DNA of 64,000 nucleotides from Owenia fusiformis (taxonomy: Eukaryota > Annelida > Polychaeta > Sabellida > Oweniidae), in NCBI GenBank assembly GCA_903813345.2, contig CAIIXF020000001.1, positions 26,465,915 through 26,529,914 on the forward strand, in the 5' to 3' direction. Below the pieces are notes generated by a model that was not told where the DNA came from, searched no databases, and worked only from the letters and a program-made list of their open reading frames with translations. Positions 12,101 to 24,100 of the stretch are shown here, piece by piece. Every line of letters starts with the position of its first letter. Position 1 is the first letter of the stretch. The translations under genes were made by a program, and so were the position numbers.

Positions 12101-15100
12101 TAAAGGATGGCACTACATCCAAATCCCCTTAGAGTTAATGCCTAGACACTTGCTCTGATTCATCAGTGGGCACCTGGCTTTGTTCAAAATTGTATACAGT
12201 TTTGACCAGAATACTCAATTGGCAAGGCGCCGGCCAATGAATTGGAGTAAATGTGACCCAGGCATAATTGTTAGGTTGTTAAAGAGAGTGCATTGGAACA
12301 ATAGGTGTTTGATTGATTCTGAAAATGGCCACACACAGCATGAAGAAATAGTTATGAAATTTTGTGTGGAAAATTTGCATAAGAAATGATTGCATCTTGT
12401 TCTATTCAAGGTAATACCCCTTTTATTGATAGATATAATTTGGATTTAATTTGGGTGTTATAAAATCCTTTTTTATCAACTCAGTGAAAAATGAGTGAAA
12501 AATAAAGCATATATCTTCTTGGTTATAGAAATGACAAGCACATTTATGGGTTCAATTCATTTTGGGTCACCTTGCACGTGGTATGTTTTGACAATTCTAC
12601 CATAAACCACTTTCATAAAAGGTGAATGCATATACTATCAATATTAAGTCAATCAGAACTCAGAACAACAAATCAATGCCACATACTAGTAGACCATATA
12701 ACATCTGTTTGTGATTGGGCTTTAATAAAATAAAAATATAATTCTGACCTGTAAAGTTGCTCCTTGAATAACATGCATTGGGTCTATGACATTCCCTAAT
12801 GACTTGCTCATTTTCCTACCATGGGCATCCCTCAGTATACAATGGAGGAGAACCTAGAAAAGAAAAATTGAAATAATGCTACTGTTATGTTAAATGGTGT
12901 ATATATCATACAGTATATATGTATATTTCCGTATGTATATTATAATAAGGAAAATGTTTTTGAGTTCATGTGATGTTGATTTTACATGTATACCTTAGCA
13001 CAATCATATGTAATAACTGTAGATACAAAAATGTATGTCAGAACAGAATAATTAGACCTAGCAATTATTCGTTGACTAATCAAATATTTTTGTTTACTGT
13101 CAACTTGACAAGTAATTGTACACAGTAACTGTAAATGTAAATTATTTTGAAAATAGATTGATATATTCATATTATTAAATTGTTTTTATTGTTAATAGTT
13201 TTACTACAAAGTGCGGAGATGTAGAAGTAGTTTCCATCTATCCTGATAGGTATTAAACATAGGGTTCTAAGAACATGGGTGTAGAGCCCGAAGCTATTTT
13301 CATAAAGCTCTAGAGCAGACACAGGTCACACGACATGTATAGTAGAGCTCAATATAAACAAGGCATAAAGCTAATCCCGGGGGTTTATAATAATATATTA
13401 ATATATTTATAATAATTCCTTGATTATCATTGAAAATTAAATCAGATTTAAGACTTAATCAGAGCTTTAAGGCGGGGGTAATAATATGCCAAGAAAAGTG
13501 AATTTGTTTATACTGGCCTTTAAATAGTAATTTCTCAAGATTACACCAAAAGGTTATCAATTCCAGTCAGTCATATGTGTAATTGGTCTTCTTGTAGCTT
13601 TATGAATGAGGATTACCTGTTTGAAGGGTAGTTTTCCAGTTAAATGTTCTCCTAGCATGACCATCCTAGCCACCCAGAAAAACAAGATGTCACGTCCAGT
13701 TTCAAGCAAATCTGTGGGGTAGAACCTTTGTAGATCAGGGGTCTAAAACAAAGTTCATACATTATGATCAGAATACCAAGAAATGCACAATGATGAAGTA
13801 AAGATTATTCAATAATATAAATGACATCTGTAACATCTCCATTTTGGATTGGTATAGGTTTATAGAAAAGCATATTTGCCAGGCTTTTTCACTCAGTGAA
13901 AGCCCAGCATACCACACATATCATGGTCTCTCTTGAAAATCCTTTAGCAAAATAAAGATTCAGGCCAACTTCTCATTGCTTTAATGTCTCTAATGGATTG
14001 ATTAGTATTTGATAGTTCATTTGAAACCAAACAAGTTCAAATGGGCCATAATGGAACTTACAATAAATCAAAAAACAATTTGTCAAATTTTTCCGATGTC
14101 AAACTTTAGATGGTGAAGATATTTATATCACATGCCATTTTTGGTTATGTCTCGACCATATACACTATCTATTCATTCAAAATTAATTAAAACACCTTAG
14201 TGAACAGAAACTTTGGTGAAGATGAAGATATTTACCTGTTGGGGCCATCCAAATACGGAGAATGGGAAAAGGGCTGATGAAAACCACGTGTCCAGTACAT
14301 CTTCATCTAAAAAGTACAAATGTGAAACTTGAAGTGAAACTTATAGATTGCAAAGAAACTCTTGTTTGATTGTGGGAAGCCACGTCCCTTTTTCTTCTTT
14401 CCTCTTGACGGTGTTAGAGTATCTTTTAATGCAAAATACTGATGTTTGTCATATTGTATTCAAATCATAAGATATATATACAATATTTATTTTTTTATTC
14501 CTCCAGCTTTCAAATAAATGCCCATGGGTCAATTGGAAAGTGAATCTGCTTTGTTCCAGTGACTTCAACATATAAAGTACATGTATATTGAAGATGCAAT
14601 TTTAACAAAATTTAAGCTGGTGATACATTTAAACTCTGGTATATGAGTATGATATGCACATATCGCATGGGGTTACAGAATGTGATAAATACAGTTAAAC
14701 CTGTCTGCGTGGAACATTAAGTCAGTTGGTTTTGCGACTCTGAAAAGTATTCCACTAACAGATGTGTTCCACTTTACAGATATCACTGTACAGTTAGTAT
14801 AACAAATGTTAAAAGAGGTTACAGTGACTCATACCCATTAATAAATGTTACTCTCTAAAAACTGTTTCCTTTTAAACAGAATGTGAATCAGCCTGCATTG
14901 AACATAGACGTCATTTAAGGTAAGTCACATTTTCTACTTTTGCATCTTCAAAGAATGTGGATTTGAAAAATTTAGAAATGTATAATGTGGATTAAACTAT
15001 AATATAAAGCATGAACTTGTTTTTGTTTGAATATCACTCCATAAACTTTCTCAAAAAAAATTGTTGGTTAAAATGACAAATGTTCATTTACATTGCAGTT

Positions 15101-18100
15101 GATTTTGAAATGTAAACATGATGTCAAACAGCCAGCCTATATCACAGGTTCTACTACTTCTATTTATGACTAATACTGTGGCAGCTGAAAAATTGGACCA
15201 AGTAGTTGATCCCGCAGGGGCAGATCTGCTCAAATATCAATACAATGCAAATGAAAACAAGGCATTAACATGACAAAATGTCACCACCTAGTTGCTCACA
15301 ATATTATGAGTTCAAACTTAAGTCAGATTTGAATTTCTGAGAACTTGTAAAGTCAAATTTGAACTTCTGAAAAGATGTAGATGATTTTGAAAAAAAAAAT
15401 TTGGTCAATTTGAAGCAAGTTGAAAACAGACCTTTTTGACCTTTTTTGACCTTGAGAAGGTCATTAAAGGTCAAATGTCAAATCTAAAGTCAGATTTGAA
15501 TTTCTGAGAACATGTAGATGATTTTGAAAAAAAAAATTAGTCAATTCGAAGCAAGTTGAAAAAAGACCTTTTTGACCTTTTTTGACCTTGAGAAGGTCAT
15601 TGAAGGTCAAATGTCAAATCTAAAGTCAAATCTAAAGTCAGATTTGAATTTCTGAGAACATGTAGATGATTTTGAAAAAAATTTTAGTCAATTTGAAGCA
15701 AGATGAAAAAATAACTTTTTGACCTTTTTTGACATTGAGAAGGTCATTGAAGGTCAAATGTCAAATCTAAAGTCAGATTTGAATTTCTGAGAACATGTAG
15801 ATGATTTTGAAAAAAAAATTTAGTCAATTTGAAGCAAGTTGAAAAAAGACCTTTTTGACCTTTTTTGACTTTGAGAAGGTCATTGAAGGTCAAATGTCAA
15901 ATCTTAAGTCAAATCTAAAGTCAGATTTGAATTTCTGAGAACGCGTAGATGATTTTGAAAAAAAAACTTAGTCAATTTGAAGCAAGTTGAAAACAGACCT
16001 TTTTGACCTTTTTTGACCTTGAGAAGGTCATTGAAGGTCAAATGTCATATCTAAAGTCAGATTTGAATTTCTGAGAACATGTAGATGATTTTGAAAAAAA
16101 AATTTAGTCAATTTGAAGCAAGTTGAAAAAAGACCTTTTTGACCTTTTTTGACTTTGAGAAGGTCATTGAAGGTCAAATGTCAAATCTTAAGTGAAATCT
16201 AAAGTCAGATTTGAATTTCTGAGAACACGTAGATGATTTTGAAATTTTTTTTTAGTCAATTTGAAGCAAGTTGAAAACAGACCTTTTTGACCTTTTTTGA
16301 CCTTGAGAAGGTCATTGAAGGTCAAATGTCAAATCTAAAGTCAGATTTGAACTTCTGAGAACATGTAGATGATTTAGAAAAAAATTGAAGTCAGTCTAAA
16401 CAGTATTTGTTAAGTTATAGGAAGTTGTAAGAAATTGTTACAGACGCCGGACGCCGGACGCCAACCGCCGGACGCCAACCGCCGTCGCAAAAAAAACGGA
16501 GACCATAACAATATGTCACCACTTTTGGTGGTGACATAATAGAAGTATTGACAGAAAAGAACACAACATCTCCAATGAGCCAAAATTCTGCACATACAGT
16601 TATAAGAAAAAGAAAGGATTGGTATGTGTATGCAGAGCAAGAACAAAAGATGACCAAAAACCACTGGCAAAAATCCTGAAATTTATGGATAAAAAGTACA
16701 TGTCTTGTGCTTCACTTAGATTTGAAAACTTTAAATTTGAAATTTTGGCAAATGGATCATTTTAATAAATTTGAGAACCTATCATCAGTTTTTCTAAGAA
16801 ACTGCAGTATATTGCAGATTGAAACAGGGGCTTTTAAAAGTAACAGTTTGCAAACTCTCAATAACATAACAATAAATATTGAACTGAATCCTATAAGGTA
16901 CATTGAACCCGGAACTTTTGACCTCTCCAAATCATGGAGACAGCTGCTACTTCGTCAAAATGAGAATTTGGGAACAGAAAATATTCAAACAGTTTTTAAT
17001 GACCTACAAAATAAAACAGTGGAGACTTTGGAAATAAAAACATGTGGAATTTTCCTGAGGGAATTAGATAAATCCTTTTTTGAACCATTACGGTATTCCA
17101 GTATTAAAAGGTTGAATATGGCAGGTAACTCTTTCGGAATTGTGGCATCTGATGCATTTGAACCATTGGCAGCATCCCTTGATACCCTAGTTTTGTGGAA
17201 CTTTATGTACATAAGAAAAGACACATTCAAGGTATGTCGACACCTGAGAAATTTGAACCTTGGTGGTTTCACAGTAACTGCAAGTCCAGACGCCCGACCA
17301 TTACACCTAAATAATTTAACACAGTTAAAAATTCTAAATATCAACTTAAAGGGTTCTGGATATGTGATACTTGACATATATGGTTTGGATAATTTGTATG
17401 AGTTGCATGTTACAAACACTTATGATTCTGGAATAATGAGAACTGTCATTAAACTTCTGGACACTTCCAAACTTCTGAAGCAATTAGACTTGTCAGGAAA
17501 TTCACTTTTCACATATCCAGATAACAAACTTTGTCAACTTTCTGAAGATCGAGTCAATCTCAATTTTCTGTCACTGAAAAACAACTTCTTTTCCCATATT
17601 CCTCGATGCATGTTTAAAGGTCTGTATAATCTACAGAATCTGAACCTTCGAAACAATTTACTCAGAATCCTAGAAAGGGATCTCTTCAAGGATTTACATA
17701 GTTTAAGCATGTTGGATTTGTCTCAGAATGCAATAACTTTTATTGACTCAAGCAATGTGGAAATAATGACACCTTATCAAGGGCATGTGATATTGTACGT
17801 GCAAAACAATAACTTTGATTGTAACTGTCAACTAAAAGACCTTCGTAATTGGCTTACAATGAACCTCATGCAAAAGCGATATATTTTCAAATATGTACAT
17901 GTAAATTGTTCAACACCATCCAATAGGCAAACTGAATATATCCACAATTTCACAATGACCTGGCTGGAGTGTAATACAAAGCTAGTTGTAGAAGTTTCAT
18001 CAATAAGTGGAAGTTTAATTTTACTTGTTACAGTTGTGGCACTTGTGCTACTGAAACATTTCTGGAAGGATATTGAGTACAGGAAAATGGTCATTTTAGC

Positions 18101-21100
18101 CCGCAAACATGAACAAGATTTAAATATAGATGGTCTTCTTATAGAACATGACGCTTTTGTTAGTTACCATAGTGAAAAACAATTATGGGTTGAGAATGAT
18201 TTATGTAAGGAACTTGAGAATGGATTGGATATCAAGTTCAAACTGATTTATGATGATCGAATAATGCCTGGTGGTTCATTATTCACCTCACTGGGAATGG
18301 CAATACATACCAGCAGGAAGATTTTATTTGTGGTGAGTCGTGGTTGGGTGAAAGATGGCATGAATCAATTTGAGGTTGACATGGCTCTCGCCAAACTCCT
18401 AGATGACTACAGGGACATGATCATAGTTCTACTGATGGAACACATCCCTAAAGCTGAGATGCCTGACAAAGTAAAGATGATTATAAAGCACAATAATTGT
18501 TTTAGATGGAGCAACAATGAGAAGAAACAAGCAAAGTTCTGGAGGGATCTCAAATTGGAGCTAGGGAAACATCACTTTGAGATACCAATACAGGAAGCTG
18601 ATTGAATAATGACAATGCTGTGCAGGGGCGAAGCCAGCTTTCAGTCAGGGGGGTGTGATCGCCCCAAAAATTCAGTTTTCAGTCAAGGGGTGCGATTGTG
18701 GCATAAACAGCCCAAAAATTAAGATTTATCTTGAATTTTACATTATATTTCAAAGCTCCCTTCTTCTTCAATCTCATTGTTATACATGTATTTTTATTGG
18801 TTATGGGGGGTTGCATAGTATGTATCCAACAGACTGACTAGAAGTCAGTCTGTTATGATGTACTACTTTCCTGTGGAAATTGCAGTGAAATTTTTTGCAC
18901 AAAATTATCAATAAGAGGAACCATTTCTTCAATAAAATAAACATTACAAAATATCAATTAAATAGTAAGGTACAATTAAATGCAATAAAAAGTAACACAG
19001 CATATTGTCAAGTGGAAATAAAGCTAGTTGAAGTAACAAATGTGCAAATTAATTTTACCCAATCGGCCATTTTGAATAGCACTTCCTATGTAAACAAATA
19101 TTTGGAATTACCAAACTTTAACATAGGTGCCTTATAGTCTGAATATAATTCAGACTAAATAGGATATAGTCTAGGGGGTTGCATCCAACGCACCGCCCAC
19201 CCCCTGACTATGCTGTATATACATGTACTGACTTGTATACCTTTTGAATAGCAAAAAGTAAATAAAAAAGTGCAGGAAAAAAGGAAATTCAATTGATCAA
19301 ACATAATGTGACACAAGAACATTATTATGCTGCATACACTTTACATGCTAGCACATGTACATATATTATATGAGTAGTGTTTTTGAAGAAAATTTAATAG
19401 AATCATCGTGAAATGTCTAGAATATGTTTGTACATATCATGGGATTTCGATGGGGCTTTCTATATAATCCCCATGTACATGTGTATATTTGTTGATTATA
19501 GTGCCTCATATAATATAAACCAAGCCTATTTTAGGCTTATGGAAATATTTTGAAGAAATGTACATTTTCTATTATTAAAATGCTATATGTATCAGATTAT
19601 TGCGCTTATCAATTGTCAAAATGATAGAATGAATACTAGAATAAATAAAATAAAATATTAAAATGCAATCCTAGGTCTGTCAGATTGTTAAAGCTAAGTT
19701 CACACCAATGGCGCTTTGCAAGCTGCTATTAAGTGGCATCAAAGCGCCGATGGTGTGAACTTAGCTTTATTGACAAAGCATGTATAATCACTGACCAGAT
19801 TACGCATTAAAAAGCATTAAAATTGGTGCACTGTGTACAACATTGAGAGCATGAACATATCTAAGAAACCTTATCTTGACATTTCCCCCGCCCCCTTCCC
19901 AATCTAACCTCAGTAATCTGAGACAAAAATTGTACCTTGAACTTCCAGTCCAAATAAACAGTCGCAGATGATATAAGGCACTGATTAGTGTTAAACTTTC
20001 ATTTCAAGACAACAACACTAGTAAACAACAATAATTATAATAAATACTAATAAGCAATTGCAAGACTATGGCGTTTATAAAAGTAGGAGTTTTAGCTTTA
20101 GTATTGCTATTTTCAACAGTGGTAAGTACCTTTAACTTGATTGGTCTCATCTAAGTTATGAATTCAAAAAAAACTGCATTTTTTACAAGAGTGTTTTAAT
20201 ACGTAAATGCATTTCATTTATGATTTTTTGTATCGGCTATGTCTAAATGCGCACTTCAATATATTTTAAGATGTTTTTCTGTGTCTTTCTGTAAAGAACT
20301 TTAAATAAGCTAGGCATTAACTTTTGATTTTTAAATATTTGTCTTTGTAGTCGAGTGCATCACCAAGGTCTAAGAGAAGTTTTATGGACCATGGCAAATG
20401 GTGTGGAACCTTGAACACTAAATTAGGATCCCCAGGGTGTAACTGTGAGGCAGGCATAGAGAAATGCAGGTAAAACTTTTTACACACTTTCAAACATGAG
20501 GATACCCTTTGAAAGCTCATTTTGCATGTATAATTAATAGACTCTGATTAGGAGATGATTCTTTAATTTATTCCTATTTCAAATCAATGCCCAGAAATAT
20601 TGACATTCTGTCGGTACCATTTCACATTCAATCATTTCAACATTTATTTGACATTGACAAGATTTTATCAACATCAAAACTGAAAAGTTGTAAGAAATAG
20701 TCAGAGTGCAGTGTGATTAGTTGAACTAAGGGTTAATGCGAGGAATGAAACATGCACCCAATAAATGATAAACAAATGTTGCAACCTTGACTCGTGATAC
20801 CAATTAGAGAAAATGAGAGTTTTATTTTAGCCTCTTGACTTAAAAAACGAAAACATTCATAATGTCAAAAAATACTTCAATACTTTTAATAGATGTCATA
20901 ACTGTTAATGAAGTATTTGGCCAACACTCTAGTACTAGGTAGGGTGTTTATGATATGAATATTTACTTCAGAGAGTTGTACCCTCCCATAGATGAACTGG
21001 ATGAGGTATGTCTCTCTCATGACTGGTGTAGCCGATGCCCAAGCAACCCTGCAGTGGAGAGCTACCGCCCGCTTCACTGGTGCCAATGTGAGCAAGACAT

Positions 21101-24100
21101 ATACACTAATGCCAATAGCGCCACCTGTTATACATCTCACTGTGATGGATACAAAGCCGCAATGAGGCTTTTCTTCAAGTATGTGCCATGTGTATGTGAG
21201 CAGGAGGGGAAGTGCGGCTTGGAATGGTGCACCAAGACAATATTCGGAACAGAGATAAGCTATCCATGTGGACATGTTTCTTGTGAAACTATATCAGTAG
21301 TAAGCAGATTCTCAAAATGCCAAAACATAAATTAAATACTGCTGGGCTAACTAGACTTTGGCTGCTATAAATAATTGCACATACAGCAAAACCTGTGTAA
21401 GTGGAACACATCTGGTATATCTGTGGTTCCACAGGCCCGTAGCCAGGGGGGCTCGCAATCCCTCCCCCCCGGCCAAAAATTCTTTCAAAATCATGCAGTT
21501 TTTCACCATTTTGAGCACTTCTCAAGTAATTTTGGCCATATTTGGACCAAAATTGTCAAATGTGAACCCCCCCCTGGAAATTTTTGAAAACTGAACCCCC
21601 CCCCTTGGTAAATCCTGGCTACGGGCCTGTTCCATGTGAGAAGTGTTCCACTTAGAGAGGTTCATTTAGACAAAAGATCATGGTATTCCACTCTAAAGGT
21701 TTTACTGTACATTGCAGCTGAAATGAGTATTTTGCAAAATTTCATGAAAAAACAAGTTGATTTGAATGTTAACATCTGCTAAAATAAATCAAAATTGTTA
21801 GAAAATATACTGAACTAGGGACATGTGTGAACTGACAAATATATGCCAAAATTGAACATCAAATTTTTACAATAAAAGTTGTGTGTTGTCATACCTGTTA
21901 AAGTGTAGTTCATTGCAATTCTTTGAATGTGCTGATATCCCATCCCATTGTAAGTAGCTAACATTAATTAAACTTAGATTTTGGGTTAAAAGCCATAGCA
22001 ACATTTTAGATGGGGACTCAACATAAGTTCAATTTGTCTAGCCTACCTTGTTGCAGAGTAATCTCATCAGGAGCTAGTCCTGTTAGCTCGCTTGCTTTCT
22101 CTAAAGCCTCATTTATGTCACGCCCTGCTACCCATACGACCTCATCATCATCCTAATAATGTAAATGTCCAATCTATAGTGCAAAGTCAAAAAGAAAAAC
22201 TTGCCATGTGGACGCTGCCGAGTCAAGCTCAATACAAAACTCACTCTGCGAGGTTGAAATGCTAAAGTAATATGGAAGTCTGCAATGTGATATCACCAAT
22301 ATTTGCTTGAAGCGTTCATACTAACTGTAAATTGGTTTGCTGGGTTTACAGAAGTGTTCACATTGAAGCTACAGAATGAAATGTTCAAATAAATACAAAT
22401 GTACATTAGTATGTAACATACAGAACAGCACTCAATATCTCAGTATCTGGAGATGAACAGTTTGTAGAATATTTCACTGTACAAACATATGACGCAAACA
22501 ATGAATGTTGTACCTGAGGTGTCTTGCAGATTCTATATGCAGGAACTCTATGACCCCACCATAGCTGCCGTGAGATACACCAGTCTCTAAAGGCAAAAAC
22601 ATTGAACTGTATGATACACTGCATGGATGACATATATCATCAAATTATCACAGAATAATCAAATTGAATTTCTCTCCTTTGACCCCAGCTTTTGACTTAT
22701 CTAAAATATTTCATTCAATGCAACTATACATATTCTGAAGAAGACTATTAAATGAGAATATTAAATCAGAGTTGTAAATTGTATCGCAAATTCACTTACT
22801 TGATATTTTTCAACCATTCGTTCCAAACTTTTTCATAAAATTCTGGGTATAGTTTCAACTCTTTAGTTTCTATAGCTTCTACAGCATTTTTAGCCATATT
22901 GTTGCAGTCAACATACCACTGCGGCTTAAGGCGAGGCTCAATGATGTCTCCAGATCGACTAGAATTGAATGAGAAATAAGTGTAAATGGTATTTAAATAT
23001 TTCAGAATTTTTAACTTTGTATAAGGACTAATGAAAGCCAAAGAGTTTCTAAAAGTGTTTATTTTTTAAGACCCTCTTCATGTTGGATTCTCCTTTTTAC
23101 AAATACCTTTTTATTTATTTTATTTAGGTGTTCAATGACAGGTTTTACAGTACATGTACCATACCTGCAAACAGGGAGACTCATGGGGTGGCTCCTAATT
23201 TCCTTTAGAAGTCCCAGCTCTTTTAAAGCATTGGCCACCCTATACCTGGCCTCAAACCTCTTCATATCCTAAAAGTGGGGAAGAAAACATTAAGGAGGTA
23301 AAACTACACATTTTGAGAGAACTTGTACAAGACCATGTAGAAATATGGTCATCTAGGGATTGTTTCTCCCCTTTGAATTATTTCCTTGCCTGACTGAGAA
23401 TAAAGGTATAAGAATGTAGTCATTATACACAGTCAGCACTATCAATGGTATATTCTAAAAGTGAATAGATCTCTAATAAATAGAGGAAAGTCCACAAGGC
23501 ATTTGTGACAATATTTTCCGGAAGTGTTATATTTCCATTTATCGTTCAAACTGTGACATTTATGCTAATAATTCGACATGTATATGATTCTTACATACCC
23601 AATACGATAACAAACGTTACTAACATACCAAATGAAAGGTGATTTCCTGGTAAAACTTGCAAAAGTTGGTCCAAATTCACACTCGAACCATCCACTTCCT
23701 CCAATGGCGCATGCACAGCCCGATGTAAAAAATTAAACCTATCTGATTGGTTGTTGTTGTAAACAGTGGGAGTTTTAAAAAATGGAGGTGTCACTACGGT
23801 AAATCATTGAAAAATATTGAAAAAAATCACAAAATTCAAGTTCTGGGCTACATATCGCCATTTTCGAACGAACTGGCCCATACAATGACTATATCCATAA
23901 CCTTCATCTTTACACTATATTTAACATAGGGTTTGCGTCTCGATTTTTAAATATCACTACGCCAACATAGGGACTCATTTTTAGGTAAAATCCCTGCTTC
24001 ACCGATGAAAATTAACGAATAAAGTAGTTCCAGTTTACGGGACTATATTCTTGCGATTCAATTCTAAAAATGGCACATTTAGAAAGTACTTGGCCTCAGC

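Noticed and set aside
16985-17419. 144-codon open stretch antisense to the Toll-like receptor
   Set aside because: Shadow of the leucine-rich repeat coding sequence; the plus strand has clear domain content.
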